Of a stretch of 64,000 nucleotides of DNA, positions 34,681 to 45,950 are shown piece by piece. Below the pieces are notes generated by a model, which saw only the letters and a list, made by a program, of their open reading frames with translations, did not search any database and was not told the DNA's origin. Made by a program: the position numbers and the translations under genes. The first letter of the stretch is position 1; each line of letters starts with the position of its first letter. The DNA comes from Chlorophyllum brunneum (taxonomy: Eukaryota; Basidiomycota; Agaricomycetes; Agaricales; Agaricaceae): contig OY756143.1 of NCBI GenBank assembly GCA_963576785.1, positions 930,001 through 994,000 of the forward strand, read 5' to 3'.

Positions 34681-34973
34681 TGTTACGACCTTAGTCTCTG
34701 ACTCAGGTTGCAAGCCTTTGGATAAAGGAAGGAAGTAGAGAAAGGAAGAAGGGATGATACGATTGGTAAAGTGTAAGGAATACATCAAGTATTACTACAC
34801 TTTATATACTAGTAGTGGCGGCTAATAATAATGGAGACAAGTAGACGAGTCAGATAGGAGGCATAGCCTTTAGAGATGAGACAGGAGATGGAACGAGGAG
34901 TGAAACAGGTGTGAGGGTACACGAGGTAACGGGTGCGAGATAGGAATGATCGGTCTATCTATAGTTCATAACA
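34681..34973 (-). repeat. 5' LTR of G3
   Basis: 293 bp; TATATAA (sense) at 34,802-34,808. See the primer site entry for the self-complementary 12-mer. Confidence 0.95.
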
Positions 34974-36180
34974 GTCGTATTCTGCAGTTGCGAGTACCTT
35001 GGTGATTCCTAAGTACTGTGCGACCAGTTCAGTGTCTGTCGACATAGTTCCTCTGAGCCTCTTCATGATAGAGCTCCTGCCGTCTAGGTGTCGAATAGTA
35101 GCTGCCGCTGTGAACTGGCTGGCAAGCGGGTTGGGGTTGGGGTGGACCAAGCCATCCGTGCCAATAATAATGGACTTGTCATTCATCATTACGTTAGTCG
35201 TAACATCGTCCCAAAGTGTCTTCGAGAGGTGAGGGCTGTCCTGGTTAAATCCTATGAAAGATACATTAGTAGAGAAATGGTCAAGTAACCTACATCCAGG
35301 CTAGAGAGATTTAGAGACAGAGTTAAAATGTTCTATATACCGAGTCTCGGGGGTGGGGTGTGAAATATCCATCACAGCTCCAAGTGTCTTCTTCTTCTGA
35401 ATCTCCGTGAAATTCTTGATGTGAAGTTGGTATGGAGAAGAATGAAACTCTTTCGTCAATCTTGCCAATATATGTTCATTGTCTAACGTATGAAGCCTCG
35501 ATGTTTCTTGTTTGGCCAACTTTCAGAGATGGAGTTTTATAGGCATGAGCCCCACGAGGGACTCTATGCTGCCGGTGGGAAAAGTCTGGAAGGCTACCAT
35601 AATCCAGAGGGCTGTGCTTCACTGCATTTTGTTGAGGATTTCACAAGTTCCTTTAGTCCATGACTTGTTATGGAACCAAAGTTGGTATCTGTATGTTGCC
35701 ACCGGTACGACACACGAATGGTATAATAACCTTTTATTGCCAGGGGACAGACCTCTTACGGAGTTCCCTAGCATTTTCATTGCCTTGACCATTGATATTG
35801 CCTTGGCAGAGTAGAATTGAACGTGTTCCTTGAAGGTCAATGTCTGGTCGAAGTAGAACCCGAGATATTGCCAATAGGCTTTCAGTTTAAGGGGGGTGCG
35901 GCCAGTGAACGGTGGTGATCCTAAGTCAATAGAGGAATTGGAGTCCTGTCTTGCATGTGTGAAGTGAAAGACTTCGGACTTACTGTGTTCAATTTCTAGG
36001 CCAAATTCATTCATGAGCCGCTCTATTTTGTGGTACATGTGTTGTAGTATTTCGACGTTCCGTTCAAGGGACGGGGATTGCGCAACTAAGGTGCCATCAT
36101 CTACAAAAGATAGGACATCAAAGTCCTATCTGTCCTGGTATTCCTCTATGCGGGTGTCGAATATGTGAAGGCTTGACTAA
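34959..36180 (-). pseudogene. Retroposon RT C-terminal region and first half of RNase H
   Basis: Sense order: FDTRIEEYQDR then TGA, DFDVLSFVDDGTLVAQ (RT catalytic box with FVDD), IEHSKSEVFHF, YWQYLGFYFDQTLTFKEHV, and VRGLSPGNKRLLYHSCVVP. After a TGA the same frame continues LWIMVAFQTFPTGSIESL, then the RNase H start MNDKSIIIGTDG up to ATAEYD at 34,974. Stops match CGA-to-TGA. The upstream RT motifs and any endonuclease are absent. Confidence 0.75.
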
Positions 36181-36182
36181 GG

Positions 36183-37296
36183 GCCCCTTATGGACTAATG
36201 CCCTTACCTCCCGAAGGCGGCGTTGCAGTATCAACTTAAGCGGGTACACTCGGCTTCTCTCTGAGACCCACCGACAGAGGATTTAGACCTTTCCGGCCAG
36301 GCCGCACATTCTCTGCATGGTCCACCACAGCCCACCAGTGGTTCTAGGGTCCCACCCCCGGCTGGCTTCCCGTACCCCAGCATCCGCTTCGCTATGCCCA
36401 TAGGACACGGATCCACGTGTTAATGGTGTCTGGGGTCTCTGTCTTGCAGGGGCTGCTACCAGAGAGGTGATCGCGCCTTGCTTACAAAGCAAATCCATGG
36501 AATGCCTTGCGGCTCCCATATGGAATAGTGCTCTGGAGTTTGAGTGATCTCTACTAATGTCCAGTGCGGCATAGGGGGGTTGTCTACGGATCCACACCCT
36601 TGCAATGCAACTGGAGGGGGGTAGCCTGTCCTTGTGGTCGGCTTGTTTTTTCCCCAAACCCCCTCTTATTGACTCCTATCCTTTCGGACCCTCTCAGGCT
36701 CAGCTGAGTTACCCCAGCTGGGGAACAGGGCAGAATGAAGCCTCTCCCATAGTTCCTATGTTGGAGTAAATGCCTAGTTAGACTAGACTTGTACCGCAGC
36801 TCAGTCAAATAGACTGATGCTAGTCCCACCATTGGGGAACTACAATACCATTTTGGGAGTGCGCTGGGTCCCTCCACCACTAGAGGAACCCTCAAGGTAA
36901 ACGGGCAGAAGGCGACTGGCATGCCCAGTCTTTGAGCCCCTTTGCCAAGGGGGCACCTCCTGCCGTCCTGTATGACCTGGTATCAACTCTTGTCTAGAGA
37001 AAGCAAAAGGCATACCCCCTCATTAAGGCCCTTTGCCAAGGGACCACTCCCCCCGCTCGAACTAAATCTCGTCTACTATATAACAGATCCCGACCTCTGT
37101 TCGCATATCCAAGAGCGAGTGAGTATGCAGTGGCCAGCATACCCAGCCTTTAACCTCCTTTGCCAAGGGAGTACTACACATCACCCTGTGTATAAGACAG
37201 TGCCAGGACCTAATGTCCAGCAAGAACAGGCCAGAAGCCCCCTACCAGAGAACTGTCCCAATTAGGAAGGTAGTGGTAAGAGGTCAAGAAAGGATG
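36183..37296 (-). other. GC-richer 5' segment of the retroposon
   Basis: About 1.1 kb with no RT similarity, fused to the truncated RT at about 36,180. It contains three spaced copies of a near-palindrome CCTTTGCCAAGG (36,940, 37,030 and 37,155) each preceded by CATRCCC-like sequence, so three degenerate monomers of about 90-125 bp. Two minus-strand ORFs (36,584-36,922; 36,283-36,657) look uninformative. It could be a 5' UTR/promoter array of the retroposon or another RNA captured by template switching. Confidence 0.45.
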
Positions 37297-40200
37297 TCAA
37301 CCTCCTGGTTGATACACTCTGTTTGACTATTGGTTTGTGGGTGGTATGCCATGGATAAGTTTTATCGGATGCTAGTTGCTTGGTATAGTTCTGCCATGAA
37401 TTTTGATACAAATTGTGGACCTTTGTCACTGATGATTCTGTGAGGTATTCCATGTGTTCTCTATATATCATCCCAGTAGATATCTCCTAGCTCCTCAGAT
37501 GTTAAGGTTGTGTTAACTGTATGTAGTCTGATTATTTTGCTGAAATGATCAACTATGACAAGTATTGTATCATATCCCTGACTCTGGTAATAGTCCTATC
37601 ATGTTGATTGATATCTCTTCCCAAGGTTCCACTGGTGTTGGTAGTGGGTAGAGATGTGTTGTTGGTCTTGTTTGGAGTATTTTGTTTTGTTGGCATGCCT
37701 TACATCCTTTGATATACCATTTGACATTGTTGTGTATTTGAGGCCACTAATAACTCCATTTAAGGAGTTCAATCATTCAGTGTTGTCCTAGGTGTCCTAT
37801 GTCTGTCTCGTCATAGTGTTGTCAGAGTATTTCTTATCATATTTGGCTGTTGGGTGGAATATATATTCTTCCTTCAAATATTAGTATTCCATCTGTTTCC
37901 CATATCTCCTCTGGTCATCTCTCCTTTTCCTTCAGCCACTGTATTTCCCTTTTCACAGTCAGTGTTTCAGATCTTCTTCTCCTGAGATTTCCCAGATTTG
38001 TCAGATCACGGTAATTATGTTGTCATCAAATAAGTAGTCTGGTAGTAAGATGATATTGGTGTTATCTTGGGTAGTATCAGTTTTTGTTAATCTCAATAAG
38101 ATGTCAGCTTTCATGTTGGTCTTTCTGGGGATGTGTTTCAGTGTGTAATGGTATTCTTGTAGCTCTATTTGCCATCTTGCTTGTCATCCTGTAAGTTGTT
38201 GTGGTTTTCGGAAATATTCCAGGTTCTTGTGATCGGTCCAGATTTCAAACAGTTCATTGGTGTTGAGTAGGTATTGTTTCCAGGTTTTGATTGCTTCTTG
38301 GATGGCTAGTAATTCTTTGTCATAGATCTTATAGTTTTGTTCTGCAGATATCATCATTCTTGAGTGAAATGCAATCAGATGCCAATGTTCTTTCTGTTTC
38401 TGTGATAATACTGCTCCTACTCCATAGCCTAATGCATCTACTTCCACTCTGTATTGTCCCTTATCTTGTGGCATTGCTAGTACTAGCTCAATTGTGACTT
38501 TTTCCTTGATCTTTTCGAAGGCTTATTGTTGTCATTCCATCCATACTCATTGCATGTCTTTCTTCTTTAACTCGTGTAAAGGGGCTGCTATGTTGCTGAA
38601 GTCATGTATGAATCATCTGTAGAAGTTTGCAAAGCCTAGGAATTTTTCGATGTCTTTTAGGGATTTGGGTATTGGCCATTTCTTCACCACTTTCACCCTC
38701 TCCTCCTCCATTTTAACACTGCCTTGTCCAACCACAAATCCCAATATTGGTATTTCTTTTGCATTGAATAGGCATTTTGACCTCTTGAAATATACCTGAT
38801 ATTTTGCCGCAATATTGAGAAATCGCTTTGTCCTATCTTCAAGTTCCTGTTGTGTTATTCCTGGGATGACAAAGTTATCCATGTAGTTGACAACTGCTCC
38901 TTTGTGTAGCATCTCTCAGAAGACTGTGTTCATCATCCTTTGGAATGTTGCTGGTGAGTTGCTCATTCTGAAAAACATAACCATTGGTTCAAATAGTCTA
39001 TTGTTTGTTATAAACACTGCTTTCCATTTATCACCTTCCCTTATCCTGACATTGTTGTATTCCCAGATGATGTCGAGTTTGTTGAAGACTTTTGCATTCT
39101 TGAGTCAGTCAATAACTTCGCTTATGAGTGGAAATAGCATCTTGTCTTTGATTATGTGTTTGTTTAGCTTTTTATAGTCTTGTACCAGTTGTTTAGTTCC
39201 ATTTTTCTTGGGTATAAAGAAGCATGGGGTGGCATAGGGGGACTATGATAGTTGAATTCATCCTGAAGCAATATTCTCATCAAGGAATTTCTGCAGTTCT
39301 TGCTTTTAATGTCATTGGGTAGACTTTGGACTGTAGTACTGGTGGTGCATCTTCTGACAAGTTTATTTCGTGGTCCCAGATTGTGTGTTCTGGTAGTTTG
39401 TTGAAGTTCTTCTTGTTGAACAGGTGCATATATTGCTGTAGATATGTTGGTAGGTCTTCCAGGTTTGTTTAGTCAGTCTTCTTTTCCTCTATGTGTTCCT
39501 TTACTATATGTATCCTCTTATTGAACTGTATGTCATTGTGTTGTATGGTGCAGTCTTTCGGACATCTATTGAAGCATATTATATTGTTTGTTCAATTGAT
39601 TTCTGGGTTATGCTTGACTAGCCAGTCATGTCCAAGGTATAGGTCAGCACTTTCTAGTTGCATTACCATGGTTTCAATTTCTTCCATGTGTTTTCCATTG
39701 TTTAGTACCAGGTGTGCCATGTCTGTTATTTCCCCCTTCCTATTTTCAGTTCCATCAGCATTGATTACTCTTATTAGGGTTTCAAGGGGTCTAGTTGGGA
39801 TTTGTTCTTCTTCTACTACTCTCTATGCTATGCACATATGTGTGCATCCGGAGTCTACTAGCATGGTAATTTGTTTGGGTCCCTCCATTATTCTGATTGT
39901 TGAATCAAGAAGAAGTTTGCACATTGAGTTCCTTTTCTGTGGAATCACATATCATCTATTGTGAAGTAAAACAGAAACTCTAGGTTTATTGGCTTACGGG
40001 TTTGTGCCTACTCAGAGCCTTCAGCAAAATCCTCCTTTGCCTCTTCTTCTTGCTTGGTAACCTCTCTAATGTGCACTTTCTTTGGTGCTTTACAATTCTT
40101 TGAGATATGGCCCTGTTTGCCATAATTATAGCATGTTATTTTGATGTATGTGACCTTCGTCTTCTTGTGACAATATTTGGTGATATGCCTATATAGGTTG

Positions 40201-41629
40201 CAGTTGAAACATCTTGGTTTGCCATTCTGATCAGTGTCTGCCCTCTGTCTACCAATCTCCATTGGTTGTCCTCCACGTCCATATGTAACTCCTGTGCTTG
40301 TCCTGACATCTCCTCAGGTGATGTCTGCCATTTTGTATCCTTGTCCTACTGCAAGAATTGTGTTCCTCCATTTGCTGTATGTATCTGGGATTGAGGCTAA
40401 TGGATAGCCTACTATGGTTTGTATAATGTCTGCTCTATTGTGTTGTTTGAATATGGCATGAGCATTGTCTGTTCCTGTTTGAGTTTTCAATGCTTTGAAC
40501 TCTATTAAGAAGTCTGTGGTATTCCTTTTTCCCTATTTGAACAACTTAATTTCCCCTTCTAGTATTGCTTTCCTATTTTCCAAGAAGAAAGTGGCTACCA
40601 TCTCCTTTGCAAAGTCATGGAATGCCGGTATTTTTTTGTCTTGAATCATTTGTAATTTAGTGTTGGCATAGGAACCTACAAGTCCCCCTTTCATTCATAC
40701 TAATACTCCAATTATCTTTTGTTTGTTATTGTGGATCTTGTTGAAGAGTGTCCATAAGGACATTGCTCTCTACCAATCATCAAAATTGGTTCTATCTCTA
40801 TTGAAGTATCCTGGTTCCAGGACTAGATTCTTTGGGAAGTTGATTTCATTGACCATCTCTGATTCTGTCTCTAGTTCACTGTGTTTGTTCTCGTGGGTTT
40901 CTGTGACTTCAATGTCAGATGTTTTGGATTCTTTGTTTTCATAGGTCTTGGCAATTTCTATATCAGATGTGGCTTCAGTAATTTCTGTGTTGAATGGGGT
41001 CTTGGCAACTTCTATGTCAGATGTAGTCTTGGCAATGTCTGTGTTGAATAGGATCTTGAAAAGAGCTGTGTCTTTGTCTACACTGTAATCGGATTTCTGC
41101 TACTTAAGGCCTTCAGGGATATCTGATTCTGTTCATTGTTTGGATCCAGTAGTTACTGGTGATTTCTGGATGTCTGTTGGTCTCAGAGCTCTTGGTCTTC
41201 TTGGTGCTCTTGATGAGCTACTGCTGCTCATATACTGTCATTCTGGTCAGAGGCTATTATTCCAAGCCTAGCTATGAATAGTGGCACCTCTCTTGCAAAG
41301 TGAGTTGAATAACACTTTACCAAATATTACGGTCTTAGTCTAGGACTCAGGTTACAAGTCTTTGGATAAAAACAAGGAAGTAGAGAGAAGAGAAAGGGAT
41401 GATACAATTGGTAAAGTATAAGGAATACATCGAGTATTACTACACTTTATATACTAGTGGTGGGTGCTAAGAATAAGGGAATGGAGTAAAGGAGTCATAG
41501 GAAACAAGTAGGATAAGTCAGTAAGAGTATAGTCATAAGAGATGAAACAGAAGATGAAATGGATACACAAGAATGATGAGTATGATAGGCATATGATGGG
41601 AATGTAGTGTCTATCTATAGTTCATAACA
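37297..41629 (-). mobile_element. Gypsy element G4, 5' part (right half of split copy)
   Basis: Resumes in the integrase region (GGTTGATACACTCTGTTTGAC) and runs through RNase H (38,474-38,184; EVDALGYGVG, YDKELLAI), RT (38,912-38,613, YMDNF), protease, gag (knuckles near 40,200; the second has lost a Cys: CYNYGKQGH) and the 5' LTR at 41,325-41,629. Primer site ACACTTTACCAA (plus strand) abuts the LTR. LTR start is TATTACG rather than TGTTACG. Heavily mutated, no long pol frame. Confidence 0.85.
41325..41629 (-). repeat. 5' LTR of G4
   Basis: 305 bp, same length as the G1 LTRs. The internal primer complement is ATTGGTAAAGTATA here, one mismatch from the family. Confidence 0.88.
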
Positions 41630-41639
41630 ACAAGTCACT

Positions 41640-44600
41640 ACTAAGAAGATTCCAGCATTAGTTACAATACTTGAAGAGACTGAATATAGAACTGACATAC
41701 CTCTTGAAACACTCATTCAGACCACTTCACCTCCTTTTAACCTTGTTATAGCCAACTCAGTGATGGAGCTCCACACAATTCCACTCAAACTTGAGGGAAA
41801 ATTCAATGTTGAAGCCATCCTTGATGAAGGCTCACAAGTGATTGGTCTCTATTATGATGTCTGGGAAAAACTTGGGTTACCAATCCATTCAGATCAGACT
41901 ATAGTGATGGAATCAGCAAACAAATCTCACAATATGACAATGGGTCTCTTACAAAATCTCCAAGTCTCTATAGAAAACTGCAACTTCTACTTGCAGGTCC
42001 AGGTTATTGAAGATACCTCCTATGAAATACTTCTTGGTCATCCACTCCTTGCTCTTGCTCAAGCCAATACCTGCCACTTTGTCAATGGAGACTCACACAT
42101 CACCCTTGTTGACCCAAATACCTATTCTGTCATTACCATTCCTATCCAGCCTTGTGTGCACAAATCTCCATCTATCTAGGTTTTTAAACATCAATGATTT
42201 GGCTATTCATTGAGAAGACAAAAACCATTATTCTAATCAATCAATCAAGTCAACAATTTCCAAATCATCTAATCCACTTACTATATCAGTCTCTTCCTTA
42301 TCTTACTATATAATTTCACCTCTTACCTTTACACCCACTTCAAACCACTTACACATCCAAAAGAAATATATGAAATATTGTTCCCAAATCTATTATCCTC
42401 TGATTTAGAATCAGTCTTATCATTGGCTTACAAAAAAGTTGCTCACCACATTAAACCTGTTGCTACCATACTTCCTGAAGATTTTAGAATTGTTCATCAT
42501 ATCTCCTCTAACTCTCTTGAATCCCTTTCTATACTTCCTTTCCATGCTTCTGACTTTTCTCCTGGAGTCTACTATACTCTCAAACATAAAAATACTACAC
42601 AAGTCAACAAAGATGGATTTTTATGGCCTAAGGAAGAAAAGTTAGTCCACTACCTTATCAAATTGCAGGAATTTGGTTTTGCCTAGTGCAAAGAGGAAAA
42701 AGAGAAGTTTTCATTAGAATACTTTGACCCAGTGGTTATCCCAACAATAGAACACATACCATGAAGTCTCAAAAATATTCCTATTCCTCCTCATCTTTGA
42801 TCATATCATTGAAATATCAAGTTGAAGATTGCAGCTGGGGTATATGAACTCTCAAATTCATCATATTGGTTACATTGGTTTTGTATGTTGAAGAAGGATG
42901 GAAAATCACTGTAAATAATGCATGACTTGCAGCCATTGAATACTATTGTTGTCAAGGATACAAGTCTATCACCAGTTGTAGAGCAGTATGTAGAATTATT
43001 TGGTAGCCATGGCTGTTATGGTATGTTCAATCTGTTTGTCAGATTTGATCAGTGGGAACTTGCACAGAAATCTCACAACCTTACTACCTTCCAATCCCCT
43101 CTTGGTACCCTTCATCTCACCTCAATTCTTATGGGATATACTAACTCCATGCAGATCCAATATGGTAACCTAACATTCCTCCAACAAGATGAAATCCCAA
43201 ATATTGCAGTTCCATTTGTCGATGATATCCTAGTCAAAGGGTTACCCACACACTATGAGATTGGTCCAATTGCTTCAAAACCCTGACTGAAAATCCCCTC
43301 ATCTGCCACTTTGTATGGAAGCATCTACAAAATGTCAATCATATCATCCAGTATATTAAACATGCTGGTGGTACCTTTTTGGCTGCTAAATCCCATATAT
43401 ATATTCCTGCTGCCATAATCATTGGGCATTTATGCACTTATGAAGGTTGCCTGCCTAATATAATACAAGTTCAGAAAATACTTAATTGGCTAATGTGCAA
43501 GTTACTTACCAAAGTTTGAGGCTTTCTTGGAACAGTTGGCACTATTCACATCTTCATCAAGAACTATGCCACCATTACTTGTCTGCTTGTTAGGCTCACC
43601 AGAAAGAATGTGGAGTTCAAATTCGAAGAAGAAGAGCTGTTAGCTATGGAAAAGCTTAAGAGAATGACAAGAAACTCACCTGCAGTCTGCACCATTGACT
43701 ACTCAAGTAGCCATGAAGTCATTCTTGGAGTCAACACATCATTTATTGCTGTTGGATATATTTACTTGCAGATAGGTGCAAACAGAAAGTGCTATCCATC
43801 CTATTTTGGATCCCTCACTTTGTCAGATTGGGAGAGTTGGTATTCACAAGCAAAACTTGAGTTGTTCAGTCTTTTTCATGCATTGAAGGATTGTTGGATC
43901 TGGATTATTGGGGTCAAGAATCTTGTTGTTGAAGTAGATACCAAATACATTAAGGGTATGATCAACAATCCAGATGTTCAGCCCAATGCAACCATCAACC
44001 ATTAGATATCTGCCATCCTTCTTTTTGATTTCCATTTTCATCACATTCCCAGATACTTGCACAGCCCCAATAGCCTCTCGCAATGCCCATACTCCCCAGA
44101 TGACCCAAATGAAGAAGATGACTATGAAGGCTAGATCAACAGAGCAAATACATTCTTCTTTGAGTCCATCTCTTTCCTAGGGCAACTGGAGACTTAAGGT
44201 AACCTAAGTCCACCCCAAGATCTGATACCACAAGGTAATCAGAGTCTGCCCAGGTAGCTCAAATTATCAAACATATTTGGCATTGAAGCTCTGAATATGC
44301 CAACCTCATACCTCACCCAGCTTGTATCTAGTACAGCATATATACATCCTCCGAGGGAAATCATACCTGTCCCAGGTTTGGGTTGAAGACATACATCCCA
44401 AGATCAGGAATACACTGCTTTGGTAAATACAAGCCAGGGCAAACCTCAGTTACATCCTGCAGAGATTCCATGTTTGGAGAAAGTGAAAGTGAAAGATTCA
44501 GAGTTGAAATATGTTGAAGCATTTTTGAAGAATCCACAATAGTCAGATGAAGTAGGTGAAGGGGAGTTTTGCAAGCTCATTTGAATAGAGTCAGGCTTCT

Positions 44601-45950
44601 TCACAGAGGGCAATCAACTGGGGAAACAGGATGCAAAGATGAAGCATAAGCTGGTGGTAAGGGAAGATAGGTGATTGGACTTACTATGGCAAGTCCATAA
44701 TGAGCTTAGGCACAAGGGAATCTTTATGACCCAAACTTGTCTCTTGGAACACTTCTGGTGGCCTTGTCTCAATGAGAATGTTCACTGGTTTATCAAAACT
44801 TGCTATGAGTGTCAGATATGGTCAATACAACATATCTATATACTTCCAACCATCCCTGTTCCCCTCTCCCTATTTTGCAAGATATACATTGACACAATAT
44901 TCATACCAAAATCAAATGGGTTTCACTATGTTGTGCATGTGCATTGTTCTCTCTCATTATATCCAGAATAGTGAATACTGAGGCAAGAGAATGGACAATC
45001 ACTTGGGTCATTCATATTCAAAGATATACTGTGTTGCTGAGGAGCAATTGAGAAGATTGTGACAGATAATGAACCCACATTTATTCAAGCCACTGAGTAT
45101 CTCTCTGAACACTACCATATCAACCATATCAAGATCTCACCTTATAACTCACATGCAAATAGTCTAGTCAAACAGTATCATTTTGACATTTGTAAAGTAT
45201 TAGTCAAGACTGCTGAAGGGCAAAAATCAAGATGGACAGTTGTGGTGCCATCTGTATTTTGGGCTAAGCAAGTTTCCATGCAGAAATCAACTGGGTACTC
45301 ACCATATTACCTAGCACACAAAGTCGAGCCTCTCTTCCCATTTGATCTTGCTGAGGCAACTTATCTTACACTACCCCTCAGCAAGCCTATCCTCTCTACC
45401 AACCTCATTGCCTATTATACTATCTAGCTACAAAAACAGCCACAAGACCTGGCAGAAGCCAAGCAATGTCTTTTGAAGGCCTGTTATGACTTTATTCATC
45501 ATTTCAAAGAGGTGCACAAGAATCTCATCTGAGACTTTAACTTTGAGCCTGTTACCCTGGTCCTTATTCAAAACTTGCATTTGGATGGAGATATTGGAGG
45601 CAAGGCCAAACCACATTGGTTTGGGCCCATGGTGGTAGTGAGGAGGACAACAGGAGGATCATACATACTCGTAGAGCTTGATAGATCAATTTTTAAGTTT
45701 CAATTTGTAGTATTCTGCCTCATGCCTTACCATACCCATTAATTCCACTTACATGACTCACCAACATCAATATTGACAAGTTTATGGATGAGACACATAA
45801 GCAGGAAGAGTTTCAGGACTGCTGGCATAATGCCTCCTTTCTTGCAGTTTCCCTTCTATCTTGCCCACTTTATGCAGACTAACTGGAAAGTCAGTATGAA
45901 ATGTACCCCCTGGATGTAAAGATCAGATATTTGCTGACAATGGAAATTGT
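41640..45950 (+). mobile_element. Ty3/gypsy element G5, third lineage, decayed, plus strand
   Basis: Gag is missing; the element starts at the retropepsin (EAILDEGSQVIGLYYDVW, 41,760-42,179). RT: MLKKDGKSL, MHDLQPLNTIVVKD, FQSPLGTLHLTSILMGYTN, VPFVDDILVKG (catalytic DD kept, near 43,220). RNase H: EVILGVNTSFIAVGYI and YSQAKLELFSLFHALKD. Integrase: zinc motif HNELRHKG..CYEC (44,675-44,820), TDNEPTF near 45,063, and SLVKQYHFD near 45,170, where the catalytic Glu is Lys. C-terminal GPMVVVRRTTGGSYILVELD. Almost every expected Arg is Cys, His, Trp, Gln or stop, as expected after CpG loss. The left edge is the G4 LTR. Confidence 0.82.

Larger units (their letters stand above)
28533..34973 (-). mobile_element. 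Ty3/gypsy chromodomain retrotransposon G3, young and full length
   Basis: 6,441 bp with 293-bp LTRs at both ends (28,533-28,825 and 34,681-34,973) and a perfect 5-bp target duplication GTCGT (28,528-28,532 and 34,974-34,978). The LTRs differ at three positions only, all C/T or G/A at CpG. Gag is open over 412 codons; pol has five stops (four TGA, one TAG). Highest GC of the elements in the island. Purine tract AAAGGGAGG lies inside the 3' LTR. Confidence 0.95.
27307..37296 (-). mobile_element. Non-LTR (Tad/jockey-like) retroposon, itself interrupted by G3
   Basis: Inserted in G4 with a 14-bp target duplication. The A-rich tail (T-run on the plus strand, 27,303-27,333) marks the 3' end on the left. 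Sense order from the right: 5' segment (36,183-37,296), RT remnant (FVDDGTLVAQ near 36,090), thumb region (GFYFDQTLTFKEHV), a conserved region near 35,560-35,600, RNase H (IGTDGLVHPNPN; D at VFTDSLAASRLLLD), and a C-terminal zinc-like stretch (DLSCHH..TRSHILY). Coding parts carry TGA stops where related elements have arginine. Excluding G3 (28,533-34,973) the retroposon is about 3.55 kb, so the RT is 5'-truncated. Confidence 0.8.

Noticed and set aside
36283..36922. Minus-strand ORFs in the GC-rich segment as a retroposon ORF1
   Set aside because: No knuckle, coiled coil or other known ORF1 feature; the frames overlap and look accidental.
42378..42686. Isolated plus-strand ORF as a separate gene
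   Set aside because: It is the linker between protease and RT of G5, in order with the blocks on both sides.
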